Assembly: GCF_013410105.1 (NCBI RefSeq)
Contig: NZ_JACCCJ010000005.1
Location: 124,001-188,000 of the forward strand
DNA from: Sphingopyxis sp. JAI108
GTDB taxonomy: Bacteria > Pseudomonadota > Alphaproteobacteria > Sphingomonadales > Sphingomonadaceae
Reading direction: 5' to 3'
DNA: 64,000 nucleotides
The translations under genes and the position numbers were made by a program. The notes below the pieces were generated by a model. That model had not been told where the DNA came from, made no database searches, and worked only from the letters and a program-made list of their open reading frames with translations. Below, in pieces: positions 6,935-16,368 of this stretch; positions within the stretch are counted from its first letter, which is position 1, and each line of letters opens with the position of its first letter.

Positions 6935-7771
6935 TCAGGCGAGGTCCGCGCGCATTGTTATGCGCCCGGCGACATCGCGCGCCCACAATCGCGCACCGCC
7001 GCCTTCGCGAGTCAGGCAGAGGTCAAAGGGCGCACCGTCGATAAGCGGCGCTTCGGCGCGAAAGCGGAAGGCGCGGGGGGCAAAGCCGGCGCGCAGCGCA
7101 TGATCGATCAGCAGCGTCGCGATCAGCGGGCCGTGGACAACGAGCCCGGCATAGCCCTCGACGCCCTCCGCATAATCGCGGTCGTAATGGATGCGGTGCG
7201 CGTTGAAGGTGAGCGCCGAATAGCGGAACAACAGCACCGGATCGGGCAGGACGCTGCGGACCGCGTCGGCGGGTTCCGTCTCGGCCGGGCCCGCGGGCGA
7301 CGGTGCCGGGACAGGCGAGGCGGGCGCAGATTCGCGAAACACGATATCCTGCTCCTCGCGGATTGCTGCAACCCCGTCGGCGGTAATGTCGTGGCGCAGC
7401 GTCACGAAAAGCAGGTCGCCGCTCGTGCCGCGCTTGGGCTTGATCGCGTCGATCGTCGTGACGCGGGTCAGCGCGGCGTCGACGGGGATGGGGGACAGGA
7501 ATTCGATGCGGCTGCCTGCCCACATGCGGCGGGGGAGCGGCACAGGCGGGAGCAGGCTCGTGCTGTCACGACACGGATGACCATCTTCGCCGATTACCGA
7601 CTGGCGCGCGGTGGGCAGGAAATAGAGCCAGTGGCCGAGTGGGGGTACCTCGCCGGAAACCCACGGCGAGACGTCGTGATCGAGCAGCGCCGCAAGGCCC
7701 GCAACCGGCGCCGCGGTTGCAACATCTTCGCGCGTTTCGCTGCGGCCGACCCAGGCGGAATAATCGTCCAT
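6935..7771 (-). CDS. MaoC/HTD2-type acyl-CoA hydratase
   Basis: This 278-residue hot-dog-fold protein has an N-terminal FAS1-type dehydratase region and a C-terminal MaoC-like half. The signature is FNAHRIHYDRDYAEGVEGYAGLVVHGPL, with the Asn-His and Tyr-Asp pattern of hydratase motifs. Such proteins hydrate or dehydrate acyl-CoA thioesters such as mesaconyl- or enoyl-CoA. The ATG at 7771 overlaps the stop of the acyl-CoA dehydrogenase by one base (TGATG), so the two enzymes act in sequence: oxidation to enoyl-CoA, then hydration. The exact substrate is unknown. An upstream in-frame extension to 7927 exists but lies inside the neighbouring gene. Confidence 0.8.
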   Translation of the reverse strand: MDDYSAWVGRSETREDVATAAPVAGLAALLDHDVSPWVSGEVPPLGHWLYFLPTARQSVIGEDGHPCRDSTSLLPPVPLPRRMWAGSRIEFLSPIPVDAALTRVTTIDAIKPKRGTSGDLLFVTLRHDITADGVAAIREEQDIVFRESAPASPVPAPSPAGPAETEPADAVRSVLPDPVLLFRYSALTFNAHRIHYDRDYAEGVEGYAGLVVHGPLIATLLIDHALRAGFAPRAFRFRAEAPLIDGAPFDLCLTREGGGARLWARDVAGRITMRADLA

Positions 7772-8934
7772 CAGAAACTCTTGGGCAGGCCGAGCGCGTG
7801 GGTCGCGACATGGCTCAGGATCAAATTCGTGCTGATCGGCGCGACCTGATAGAGCCGCGTCTCGCGAAACTTGCGCTCGATGTCGTATTCCTCGGCAAAT
7901 CCGAAGCCGCCGTGCGTCTGGACACACATATCGGCGGCGTACCAGCTCGCTTCGGACGCCAGCATCTTGGCCATATTCGCCTCGGTCCCGCTATCCTCCC
8001 CGGCGTCGAACAGCCGCGCGGCCTTGTCGACCATTTCGGCGGCGGCGGCGATCTGGACATAGGCGCGCGCGATCGGGAACTGGACGCCCTGATTCTCGCC
8101 GATCGCGCGGCCGAAGACCTCGCGGTCCTTGGCATAGGCGGTTGCGCGGTCGATGAAGAAGCGGCCGTCGCCGATGCATTCGGACGCGATCAGGATGCGC
8201 TCGGCGTTCATGCCCGAGAGGATATAGCGAAAGCCCTTGCCCTCCTCGCCGATCAGGTTGGCGGCGGGAACTTCGAGGTCGTCGAAGAACAGCTCGGTCG
8301 TCGCATGGTTGAGCATCGTGCGCACGGGGCGGATGGTGAGGCCCTTGCCCACCGCGTCGCGCATGTCGACGAGGAGGACGCTCATTCCGTCGGACGGCTT
8401 GGCGCATTCGTCACGCGGCGTGGTGCGGCAGAGGAGGATCATCAGGTCCGAATGTTCGGCGCGGCTGATCCAGATTTTCTGGCCGTTGACGATATATTTG
8501 TCGCCGACCCTTTTGGCGAAGGTGCGGATGCGCGTGGTGTCGGTGCCCGCGGTCGGCTCGGTCACGCCAAAGGCCTGGAGGCGGAGTTCGCCGCTGGCTA
8601 TTGCGGGCAGATAGGCCTGCTTCTGCGCTTCCGACCCGTGCTTGAGCAGCGTGCCCATCGTGTACATTTGCGCATGGCAGGCGCCGCCGTTGCCCCCCGA
8701 CCGGTGGATTTCCTCGAGCACCGCAGTAGCCGCGCCAAGGCCGAGGCCCGAGCCGCCATAGTCTTCGGGGATCAGGACCGAGAGGAAGCCCGCTTCGGTC
8801 AGCCTGCGCACAAACTCGGTCGGATAGATGCGGTCGCGGTCGAGCCTTTGCCAATATCCGCCGGGAAAATCGGCGCAGAGGCGGCGCACCGCCTCACGGA
8901 TTTCGGGGTAGCTCTGCGGCTGGACTTCGGACAT
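7771..8934 (-). CDS. Acyl-CoA dehydrogenase with IVD-type base position
   Basis: A full-length 387-residue FAD-dependent acyl-CoA dehydrogenase. It has the FAD/substrate motif LQAFGVTEPTAGTDTTRIRT and the C-terminal GGFGFAEEYDIERKFRETRL. The site of the medium/short-chain catalytic Glu (IYEGT) reads VAPIST here. A Glu245 in GMNAERILIA instead aligns with the base position of isovaleryl-CoA and long-chain enzymes. It is followed by the overlapping MaoC-type gene, suggesting a two-step acyl-CoA oxidation/hydration module. It lies just downstream of hutU in the same direction and could be read through from the hut operon, though a hairpin separates them. Confidence 0.9.
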   Translation of the reverse strand: MSEVQPQSYPEIREAVRRLCADFPGGYWQRLDRDRIYPTEFVRRLTEAGFLSVLIPEDYGGSGLGLGAATAVLEEIHRSGGNGGACHAQMYTMGTLLKHGSEAQKQAYLPAIASGELRLQAFGVTEPTAGTDTTRIRTFAKRVGDKYIVNGQKIWISRAEHSDLMILLCRTTPRDECAKPSDGMSVLLVDMRDAVGKGLTIRPVRTMLNHATTELFFDDLEVPAANLIGEEGKGFRYILSGMNAERILIASECIGDGRFFIDRATAYAKDREVFGRAIGENQGVQFPIARAYVQIAAAAEMVDKAARLFDAGEDSGTEANMAKMLASEASWYAADMCVQTHGGFGFAEEYDIERKFRETRLYQVAPISTNLILSHVATHALGLPKSF

Positions 8935-8942
8935 CGGCGTTC

Positions 8943-8970
8943 GGCTCTCCCCAGAAGGATGGGGAGAGCC
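8943..8970 (-). terminator. Hairpin between hutU and the acyl-CoA dehydrogenase gene
   Basis: GGCTCTCCCC (8943-8952) pairs perfectly with GGGGAGAGCC (8961-8970) around an 8-nt loop. On the minus strand it follows hutU (stop 9010) and ends 8 bp before the dehydrogenase ATG at 8934. No T-tract follows. The only purine-rich ribosome-site-like sequence before that ATG (GGGGAGAG) is itself one arm of the stem, so it may limit translation as well as or instead of transcription. Confidence 0.45.
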
Positions 8971-9009
8971 TTAGAATACGAAGCTGTTTCGGCGCAACTG
9001 AAACAAGCG

Positions 9010-10686
9010 TCAGATGCTCGGCAAGTCGAGGCCCTTTTCGCGCGCGCAGTCGATCGCGACGTCATAGCCCGCGTCGGCATGGCGCATCACGCCGGTGCCG
9101 GGGTCGTTCCACAGCACACGCTCGAGCCGCTTCGCCGCTTCGGGCGTACCGTCGGCGACGATCACCATACCGCTATGCTGCGAATAGCCCATGCCGACGC
9201 CGCCGCCATGATGGAGCGATATCCAGGTCGCGCCCGACGCCGTGTTGAGCAGCGCATTGAGCAGCGGCCAGTCGGAGACGGCATCGCTGCCGTCGCGCAT
9301 CGCCTCGGTCTCGCGGTTGGGGCTGGCCACCGAGCCTGAATCGAGATGGTCGCGGCCGATCACGACGGGAGCTTTCAATTCGCCCGACGCCACCATCTCG
9401 TTGAAGGCGAGCCCCAGCCGGTGGCGGTCGCCGAGTCCGACCCAGCAGATGCGTGCGGGCAGCCCCTGGAACCGGATTTTGTCGCGCGCCATGTCGAGCC
9501 AGTTGTGCAGATGCGCGTTGTCGGGGAGAAGCTCCTTCACCTTGGCGTCGGTCTTGTAGATATCCTCGGGATCGCCCGAGAGTGCTACCCAACGGAAGGG
9601 GCCGATGCCGCGGCAGAAGAGCGGGCGGACATAGGCGGGAACGAAGCCAGGGAAGTCGAAGGCATTTTCGACACCCTCGTCCTTCGCCATCTGGCGGATA
9701 TTGTTGCCATAGTCGGTCGTCGGGACCCCCGCGGCCTGAAAGTCGAGCATGGCCCTTACATGCACCGCCATCGACGCCTTCGCGGCCTTTGCGACGGCTG
9801 CAGGATCGCTCTCGCGCTTCGTGAACCACTCGTCGAGCGTCCAGCCGGCGGGGAGGTATCCGTTGACCGGATCGTGCGCCGAGGTCTGGTCGGTGAGCAG
9901 GTCGGGGCGCATGCCGCGGCGGACCATCTCGGGCAGGATTTCGGCGGCGTTGCCAAGCAGACCGACCGACACGGGCTTGCCCTCGGCGTGGGCTTCCTCG
10001 ATCATTGCCAACGCTTCGTCGATGCTCGCCGCCTGCTTGTCGAGATAGCCGGTGCGCAGGCGCATCTCGATGCGGCTCGGCTGGCATTCGATCGCGAGGC
10101 ACGACGCGCCCGCCATCACCGCCGCGAGCGGCTGCGCGCCGCCCATGCCGCCGAGCCCCGCCGTGAGCAACCAGCGGCCAGACAGGTCGCCGCCATAATG
10201 CTGGCGTCCCATCTCGACGAAGGTTTCGTAAGTGCCCTGAACGATGCCCTGGCTGCCGATATAGATCCAGCTGCCCGCGGTCATCTGACCGTACATCATC
10301 AGGCCCTTTTTATCGAGCTCGTGGAAATGATCCCAGTTCGCCCATTCGGGGACGAGGTTCGAATTGGCGAGCAGCACGCGCGGCGCGTCGCTATGGGTGC
10401 GGAACACGCCCACCGGCTTACCCGACTGGATGAGCAAAGTCTCGTCGCCATCGAGCCGCTTCAGCGTCTCGACGATCCGGTCATAGCTTTCCCAGTCGCG
10501 CGCGGCGCGGCCGATGCCGCCATAGACGACGAGTTCGTGCGGCGCCTCGGCGACGTCGGGATGGAGGTTGTTCATCAGCATCCGCATCGGCGCTTCGGTG
10601 AGCCAGCTCTTTGCCGTGATGTCGGGGCCAGTCGCCGGGCGGATCACGCGGCTGTTGTCCAACCTCGGATTAAGGGGGCGGGTCAT
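9010..10686 (-). CDS. hutU: Urocanate hydratase
   Basis: The 558-residue protein matches urocanase throughout: [28 protein letters not shown], the NAD-binding [17 protein letters not shown] and [13 protein letters not shown] are diagnostic. It converts urocanate to 4-imidazolone-5-propanoate, the second step of histidine breakdown, in the cytoplasm using NAD+ as electrophile. It is the last of four tightly overlapping genes (hutI-hutH-hutG-hutU); its ATG overlaps the hutG stop (ATGA). Length is typical. Confidence 0.98.
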   Translation of the reverse strand: MTRPLNPRLDNSRVIRPATGPDITAKSWLTEAPMRMLMNNLHPDVAEAPHELVVYGGIGRAARDWESYDRIVETLKRLDGDETLLIQSGKPVGVFRTHSDAPRVLLANSNLVPEWANWDHFHELDKKGLMMYGQMTAGSWIYIGSQGIVQGTYETFVEMGRQHYGGDLSGRWLLTAGLGGMGGAQPLAAVMAGASCLAIECQPSRIEMRLRTGYLDKQAASIDEALAMIEEAHAEGKPVSVGLLGNAAEILPEMVRRGMRPDLLTDQTSAHDPVNGYLPAGWTLDEWFTKRESDPAAVAKAAKASMAVHVRAMLDFQAAGVPTTDYGNNIRQMAKDEGVENAFDFPGFVPAYVRPLFCRGIGPFRWVALSGDPEDIYKTDAKVKELLPDNAHLHNWLDMARDKIRFQGLPARICWVGLGDRHRLGLAFNEMVASGELKAPVVIGRDHLDSGSVASPNRETEAMRDGSDAVSDWPLLNALLNTASGATWISLHHGGGVGMGYSQHSGMVIVADGTPEAAKRLERVLWNDPGTGVMRHADAGYDVAIDCAREKGLDLPSI

Positions 10687-11486
10687 GTTCGTCCTTTCGC
10701 AAAATCGAGGGTCGCGGCGATCACTTGCTCCAGCACGGGCCGGATCGCGGGGTTGGGGTCGAGGGGGGAGGGCCAGTTGGCGTGGGTGATCGGTTCGGGC
10801 TCGGCCATGTAACCGCGCTGCGCGAGTTCCATCTGGATCGCGTGGATGCCATCATCGGGGCGGCCGTAGTGGCGCGTCGTCCAGCCGCCCTTGAAGCGGC
10901 CGTTGACGACATGGCTGCGACCGCTCGCCGCACAGATGTTGGCGACGATGGTCTCGAGCTCGGGAGCTGAGGTGGCGCCACCGTTGGTGCCGATGTTGAA
11001 TTGGGGCAGTTCGCCTTCGAACAGGCGCGGGACGTGGCTGCGGATCGAGTGCGCGTCGTAGAGGACGACCTTGCCGTGCGCGGCTTTCAGGCGGTCGAGT
11101 TCCGCTGTCAGGACTTCATGATAGGGGCGATGATAGAGGTTGAGCCGCTGGGTGATCGCCGCTTCGTCGGGCTGGTCGAAGCGATAGAGCGGTTTGCCGT
11201 CGAAGGTCGTTGTCGGGCACAGCTCGGTCGTCGCCTGCCCGGGGTAGAGCGACGCACCCGAGGGATCGCGGTTCATGTCGATCACGCTGCGCGAAATATC
11301 GGTCGCGACCAGTGTCGCGCCCAGATCGGCGGCAAAGGCGTAAAGCTCGGCGATCCACCAGTCGGTGTCGATCTGCGCATGCCAGGGTGACACGAACTCC
11401 TCGTCGAGCCCCGCGAGATCGGTTCCGCCATGCGGGAAGGCGATGACAAGCGGCGCGTCGCCGCGATGGACGCGCAGCCAGTCCAT
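10683..11486 (-). CDS. hutG: N-formylglutamate deformylase
   Basis: A 267-residue N-formylglutamate amidohydrolase with the family motifs [37 protein letters not shown] and [11 protein letters not shown] (metal and substrate residues). It releases formate and L-glutamate from N-formylglutamate. Together with HutF it forms the five-step histidine route, in which formiminoglutamate is first deaminated. It overlaps hutH by one base (TGATG) and hutU by four (ATGA). Confidence 0.96.
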   Translation of the reverse strand: MDWLRVHRGDAPLVIAFPHGGTDLAGLDEEFVSPWHAQIDTDWWIAELYAFAADLGATLVATDISRSVIDMNRDPSGASLYPGQATTELCPTTTFDGKPLYRFDQPDEAAITQRLNLYHRPYHEVLTAELDRLKAAHGKVVLYDAHSIRSHVPRLFEGELPQFNIGTNGGATSAPELETIVANICAASGRSHVVNGRFKGGWTTRHYGRPDDGIHAIQMELAQRGYMAEPEPITHANWPSPLDPNPAIRPVLEQVIAATLDFAKGRT

Positions 11487-13018
11487 CAGCCGAGGCCCGG
11501 CAGGCTGGCGGGCACCGCGGCGACGAGGCTGCCCGATCGGACCAGCGCGGTCGCGGCCTCCATGTCGGGGTGGAAATGGCGGTCGTCTTCGAGCGTCGGG
11601 ACTTCGGCGCGGAGATGCTGGTGCGCGGCTTCGATCGCGTCACTCGATTTGAGCGGGGCGTGGAAGTCGATCCCCTGGCACGCCGCGAGCAGTTCGATGC
11701 CGATCACCGCACTGGTGTTGTCGGCCATGTCGAGCAGGCGGCGCGCACCGTGCGCGGCCATCGAAACATGGTCCTCCTGGTTCGCCGAAGTCGGTATCGA
11801 GTCGACGCTCGCGGGATAGGCGCGCTGCTTGTTCTCGCTGACGAGCGCCGCGGCGGTGACCTGCGGGATCATGAAGCCCGAATTGAGGCCGGGACGCGGG
11901 GTGAGGAAGGCGGGCAGGCCCGACAGCGCGGGGTCGACGAGCATCGCGATGCGGCGTTCGGCGATCGAGCCGATCTCGCACAGCGCCATCGCGATCATGT
12001 CGGCGGCGAAGGCGACGGGCTCGGCGTGGAAATTGCCGCCCGACAGCGCTTCGTCCCCAAACGGACCAGCGCCGGCGAAGATCAGCGGGTTGTCGGAGAC
12101 GCCGTTCGCCTCGATGCGCAGCGTCGTTGCCGCTTGACGTAACAGGTCGAGCACGGCGCCCATCACCTGCGGCTGGCAGCGGAGGCAATAGGGGTCTTGC
12201 ACGCGCGGATCGTCGATGGCGTGCGAGGCGCGGATCGCCGATCCCGCCATCAGGGTGCGCAGTGCATCGCCGACCTCGCGCTGGCCGGCATGGCCGCGCA
12301 ATGCGTGGATGCGCGCGTCGAACGGCGAGTCGGAGCCCTTGGCGGCCTCGGTCGACAGCGCGCCGGTGATCAGCGCCGAGTGGAAGATGGTTTCGGCGCG
12401 GAACAGCCCCGCGAGCGCGTTGGCGGTCGAAAATTGCGTGCCGTTGAGGAGCGCGAGGCCTTCCTTTGGGCCAAGGTCGAGCGGCGCGAGGCCGGCCTTC
12501 GCCAGCGCGTCGGCCGCAGCGACGCGTTCGCCCGCGACCTCGATCTCGCCGACGCCGATCATCGCCGTGGCCATGTGCGACAGCGGCGCAAGATCGCCGC
12601 TCGCACCGACCGAGCCCTGCGACGGCACAACGGGGGTCAGCCCCTTCGCCAGCATCGCCTCAAGCATCGCCACCGTTTCGCGCCGCACCCCCGATGCGCC
12701 GACGCCAAAGCTCGCGAGCTTCAATGCCATCATCAGCCGAACGACAGGGGTAGGGGAGGAAGCACCGGTGCCCGCAGCATGGCTGAGCACGATGTTGCGC
12801 TGGAGCGTCGCCAGATCGTCGCTCGCGATGCGCACGCTCGCCAGCTTTCCAAAGCCGGTGTTGATGCCATAGACCGGATCGCCCTTGGCAACGATGCGTG
12901 CCACCGCGGCGGCGCTCGCATCGATCGCATCCCACGCCTCGGCATTGAGCGCCGCGCTCGCGCCTTCATAGATGGCACGCCAGTCGGCGAGCGTCATCGC
13001 GCCGGGGGTGATGATCAT
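11486..13018 (-). CDS. hutH: Histidine ammonia-lyase
   Basis: The 510-residue enzyme contains [15 protein letters not shown], whose Ala-Ser-Gly tripeptide cyclises to the MIO prosthetic group. It also has [13 protein letters not shown] and [15 protein letters not shown] of the HAL/PAL family. It deaminates L-histidine to urocanate, the first step of the pathway. It overlaps hutI by 4 bp at its start and hutG by one base at its end, so translation of the operon is coupled. Confidence 0.98.
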   Translation of the reverse strand: MIITPGAMTLADWRAIYEGASAALNAEAWDAIDASAAAVARIVAKGDPVYGINTGFGKLASVRIASDDLATLQRNIVLSHAAGTGASSPTPVVRLMMALKLASFGVGASGVRRETVAMLEAMLAKGLTPVVPSQGSVGASGDLAPLSHMATAMIGVGEIEVAGERVAAADALAKAGLAPLDLGPKEGLALLNGTQFSTANALAGLFRAETIFHSALITGALSTEAAKGSDSPFDARIHALRGHAGQREVGDALRTLMAGSAIRASHAIDDPRVQDPYCLRCQPQVMGAVLDLLRQAATTLRIEANGVSDNPLIFAGAGPFGDEALSGGNFHAEPVAFAADMIAMALCEIGSIAERRIAMLVDPALSGLPAFLTPRPGLNSGFMIPQVTAAALVSENKQRAYPASVDSIPTSANQEDHVSMAAHGARRLLDMADNTSAVIGIELLAACQGIDFHAPLKSSDAIEAAHQHLRAEVPTLEDDRHFHPDMEAATALVRSGSLVAAVPASLPGLG

Positions 13019-14199
13019 TGTCCGTCCTTGATACGTTGGTGCAGTGGGTTGAAGCCGATACGGTAAACCAGCTCGGCGGGGTCAGTGACGTCCCAGATCG
13101 CCAGGTCGCAGGCCTTTCCCGCTTCGAGCGTTCCGATTTCAGCAGCGAGTCCGAGCGCGGCGGCGGCGTTGACCGTCACCCCGCGCAACGCCTCGACCAC
13201 CGTCAGCCCGAACAAGGTCGCGCCCATGTTGAGCATCAGCAGCAGCGAGGTCGTCGGCGAGGTGCCGGGATTGTTGTCGGTCGCCAGCGCGATCCGCACG
13301 CCGTGGCGGCGCATCGCTGCGATCGGCGGCAATTGGGTCTCGCGCATGAAATAATAGGCACCGGGCAGCAGCACCGCGACCGTACCGGCTACCGCCATGG
13401 CGCCAATATCGTCGTCGGTGGCATGTTCGAGATGATCGGCCGACAGCGCGCCGAACTTTGCGGCGAGCGCGCTGCCGTGGAGCGCCGACAATTGTTCGGC
13501 GTGGAGCTTGACCGCAAGGCCGTGCGCCTTTGCCGCTTCGATCACGCGCTCGCATTGCGCCGGCGAAAAGCCGATGCCTTCGCAGAACGCATCGACCGCG
13601 GTGGCGAGCGATGCGGCGGCCGGCATCATCTCGCCCACCACGAGGTCGATATAGGCGTCGCTGTCGCCTTTATATTCTGGGGGCAGCGCGTGCGCGCCGA
13701 GGAAGGTCGGCTCGATGCGGATCGCCCGGCGCCGGCCCAAGGCGCGCGCCGCGCGCAGCATCTGCAATTCATCGGCGGTCGAAAGGCCATAACCCGACTT
13801 GATTTCGATTGTCGTGACGCCCTCGGCGATCAGCGCATCTAGGCGGGGCAGGGCGCTTTCGACGAGGTCGTCTTCGCTCGCCTCACGCGTCGCGCGCATC
13901 GTCGAGACGATGCCGCCGCCGGCGCGGGCAATCTCCTCATAAGTCGCACCCTCGAGCCGCATCGCCCATTCGTTCGCGCGGTTGCCGCCGTGGACCAGGT
14001 GCGTGTGGCAGTCGATCAGGCCGGGTGTGATCAGCCGACCCTGGCAGTCATGGATATGGGCTTCGCTCGTCGGCGCGCCGCCCGCCGGCCCCGCATAGAC
14101 GATCCGGCCGTCCTTCGCGGCGATCACGCCGTCGTCAATCAAGCCGAGCTCGTCATCGGCCATCGTCGCGATTCGGGCGTTCGTCCAGCGTTGCTCCAT
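13015..14199 (-). CDS. hutI: Imidazolonepropionase
   Basis: An amidohydrolase-superfamily enzyme with [19 protein letters not shown] (metal-binding H-x-H), [19 protein letters not shown] and [12 protein letters not shown]. It hydrolyses imidazolone-5-propanoate to N-formimidoyl-L-glutamate. An in-frame ATG at 14226 would add nine residues, but that codon lies inside the 18-bp hut palindrome and has no ribosome site. I therefore place the start at 14199, where a GAG-containing sequence lies upstream. It is first in the hutIHGU operon and divergent from hutF. Confidence 0.95.
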   Translation of the reverse strand: MEQRWTNARIATMADDELGLIDDGVIAAKDGRIVYAGPAGGAPTSEAHIHDCQGRLITPGLIDCHTHLVHGGNRANEWAMRLEGATYEEIARAGGGIVSTMRATREASEDDLVESALPRLDALIAEGVTTIEIKSGYGLSTADELQMLRAARALGRRRAIRIEPTFLGAHALPPEYKGDSDAYIDLVVGEMMPAAASLATAVDAFCEGIGFSPAQCERVIEAAKAHGLAVKLHAEQLSALHGSALAAKFGALSADHLEHATDDDIGAMAVAGTVAVLLPGAYYFMRETQLPPIAAMRRHGVRIALATDNNPGTSPTTSLLLMLNMGATLFGLTVVEALRGVTVNAAAALGLAAEIGTLEAGKACDLAIWDVTDPAELVYRIGFNPLHQRIKDGQ

Positions 14200-14224
14200 C
14201 TGGACAGTCTCGCGCCGATGCGCC

Positions 14225-14242
14225 ATTATGTCTAGACATAAT
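14225..14242. promoter_or_regulatory. hut operator, 18-bp perfect palindrome
   Basis: ATTATGTCTAGACATAAT reads the same on both strands. It sits in the divergent hutI/hutF promoter region and contains the GT...AC core (TGTCTAGACA) typical of GntR/HutC-subfamily operators. The HutC-type repressor encoded 1.4 kb downstream is the obvious ligand. The site would block both transcription directions. Confidence 0.8.
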
Positions 14243-14252
14243 ATGAGGACAG

Positions 14253-15605
14253 ATGATGGCTTCGCTCTGGTTCGAACGCGCGTGGATCGGCAATCGCTGG
14301 GAAAGGGGCGTGCGGCTGCGCATCGCCGACGGCCGGATCGCCGCGGTAGAAATCGGCGTTGCGCAAGAAGCCGGGGATGAGCGCCACCGCGCCGGCCTGC
14401 CGGGCCTCTGCAATGTCCACAGCCACGGCTTCCAGCGCGGCATGGCGGGGCTGTCCGAGCGCCGCAGCCGGCCCGACGATAATTTCTGGAGCTGGCGCGA
14501 GATCATGTACCGCTTCCTCGACCGGCTGACGCCCGACGATGTAGCGGCGATTACCGCGCAGGCCTATGCCGAGATGCTCGAGACGGGTTTTACGCGTGTC
14601 GGCGAATTTCATTACCTGCACCGTGATCCGGTGGGCGCTGCTTATGCCGATCCCGCCGAAATGGCTGGCGCCGTGGCGCGGGCGAGCGCGACAACCGGAA
14701 TCGGGCTGACGCTGCTGCCCGTCTTTTATGCGCACGGCAATTTCGGCGCGGCCTCGCCGAGCCCTGGGCAGCGTCGCTTTCTCAGCAATATCGACAGCTT
14801 CGCCGCGTTGCTCGACGCCTCCCGGTCCAAGCTGGCGGGCGACGCCAATATGGGCATTGCGCCGCACTCGCTGCGCGCGGTAACGCCTGAGGAGCTTGCG
14901 GCGCTCATCAAAATGTCGCCGGCGGGCCCGGTGCATATCCACGCCGCCGAACAGGTGAAGGAGGTCGCGGACTGCGTCGACTGGAGCGGCGCGCGGCCGG
15001 TCGAATGGCTGCTCGATAACGCCGGGGTCGACGAGCGCTGGTGCCTGATCCATTCGACGCACCTTGAGGAGAGCGAAGTCCAGCGCCTCGCCGCGAGCGG
15101 CGCGGTCGCCGGACTGTGTCCGATCACGGAAGGCAATCTGGGCGATGGTATCTTCCCGGCGGTCGATTATCTCGCCGCGGGCGGACGCTTTGGGGTTGGG
15201 ACCGACAGCAATATCCTGGTCGATGCGGCACAGGAACTGCGCGCACTCGAATATTCGCAGCGCCTTGCGCAGCGCGCCCGCGCGTTGCTGGCGAGCGAAG
15301 AGGCGCCGTTCGTCGGCGCCAACCTGTTTGCGCGCGCGCTCGACGGTGGCGCGCAGGCGCTTGGTGTTCCGGCCGGGCTGGCTGTCGGTCATGCCGCCGA
15401 TATCGTCACGCTCGACTTCGATCACCCGTCCTTCGCGGGCGCCGACGATGCGACGCTGCTCGATCGCTGGATTTTTGCGGCGCGCACGGGCGCGATCGAC
15501 GGCGTTTGGCGCGCGGGCGTGAAGCGGGTGGAGAATGGGCGTCATGTCGATGCCGAGGCGATTGCTGCTGCCTATCGCACCTGCATCGCGCGGCTGCTTG
15601 CATGA
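14253..15605 (+). CDS. hutF: Formimidoylglutamate deiminase
   Basis: A 450-residue amidohydrolase with [17 protein letters not shown] (metal-binding H-x-H plus the HutF-type FQRGMAG), [35 protein letters not shown] and [10 protein letters not shown]. It converts N-formimidoyl-L-glutamate to N-formyl-L-glutamate and ammonia; hutG then completes the route. Tandem ATGs at 14253 and 14256 compete; the second has better spacing from the GAGGA at 14245. It overlaps hutC by four bases (ATGA). Confidence 0.95.
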   Translation: MMASLWFERAWIGNRWERGVRLRIADGRIAAVEIGVAQEAGDERHRAGLPGLCNVHSHGFQRGMAGLSERRSRPDDNFWSWREIMYRFLDRLTPDDVAAITAQAYAEMLETGFTRVGEFHYLHRDPVGAAYADPAEMAGAVARASATTGIGLTLLPVFYAHGNFGAASPSPGQRRFLSNIDSFAALLDASRSKLAGDANMGIAPHSLRAVTPEELAALIKMSPAGPVHIHAAEQVKEVADCVDWSGARPVEWLLDNAGVDERWCLIHSTHLEESEVQRLAASGAVAGLCPITEGNLGDGIFPAVDYLAAGGRFGVGTDSNILVDAAQELRALEYSQRLAQRARALLASEEAPFVGANLFARALDGGAQALGVPAGLAVGHAADIVTLDFDHPSFAGADDATLLDRWIFAARTGAIDGVWRAGVKRVENGRHVDAEAIAAAYRTCIARLLA

Positions 15606-16282
15606 ACCTCGCGCGGCGCATCCGCGACGAGATCGCCGGCGCGATCCGCTCGGGCGAATGGCGTCCCGGCGATCGCGTGCCGACCGAACAGGAACTCGCC
15701 GTGCGCTACGCTTGCGCGCGCGCGACGGTGAGCAAGGCGCTCGGCGAGCTCGCCGCGTCGGGCCTTGTCGAGCGGCGGCGCAAGGCGGGCACTTTCGTCG
15801 CGCATCCTCCCGTTCATTCGGCGGTGATGGCGGTTCCCGATCTTGCCGAACTGATCGCCGCGCGCGGTGAGGCCTATCGCTGGATATTGTCCTCGAGCGA
15901 AGCCGAAGATGCGGGTGAGGCGCCATGCCCGGGCCGGGTGCTGCGGATCGAAGGCGTGCATATGGCAGGCGGCGAGCCGTTCGCGATCGAAGGCCGTTCG
16001 ATCGCGCTTGATGAGGTCCCCGAGGCGGGCGAAGCCGATTTCACGAAAGAGGCGCCGGGAACGTGGCTGCTGGGCCATATCCCGTGGACGCAGGCACGCC
16101 ATGTCATCCGCGCGGTGACGCCGACGCGAAAGGAGGCGGGCCTGTTGGGGGTGAATGCCAGCACCGCCTGCCTCGAACTCGATCGCACGACCTGGCGCGC
16201 GGGGCGCGTCGTCACCCACGTCCGGCAATTGTTTCGCGGTGATCGCTTCGATCTGGTCGCGGAGTTCGACGCCGGGCCGTGA
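15602..16282 (+). CDS. hutC: HutC-type GntR-family repressor of histidine utilisation
   Basis: The 226-residue protein has an N-terminal GntR winged helix (GEWRPGDRVPTEQELAVRYA and RATVSKALGELAASGLVERR) and a C-terminal UTRA ligand-binding domain. The latter includes RVLRIEGVHMAGGEPFAIE and the closing LFRGDRFDLVAEF. HutC proteins bind urocanate and then leave the operator. It is co-translated with hutF and probably represses both hut units through the palindrome at 14225. Confidence 0.94.
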   Translation: MNLARRIRDEIAGAIRSGEWRPGDRVPTEQELAVRYACARATVSKALGELAASGLVERRRKAGTFVAHPPVHSAVMAVPDLAELIAARGEAYRWILSSSEAEDAGEAPCPGRVLRIEGVHMAGGEPFAIEGRSIALDEVPEAGEADFTKEAPGTWLLGHIPWTQARHVIRAVTPTRKEAGLLGVNASTACLELDRTTWRAGRVVTHVRQLFRGDRFDLVAEFDAGP

Positions 16283-16368
16283 GACCGGGCCAACGGCCCT
16301 TGACGCGCGCGCCGATGGCGTCCAGCCCCGGCCCGACAGCCGCGTGCGCGGCGCGAGGGGAGAAAAGG

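Noticed and set aside
14232..15926. 564-codon minus-strand open frame
   Set aside because: Antisense to hutF and hutC, which are fully supported by catalytic and DNA-binding motifs.
16289..16301. GGGCC/GGCCC hairpin after hutC as a terminator
   Set aside because: Only a 5-bp stem with a 3-nt loop and no T-tract; too weak to call.
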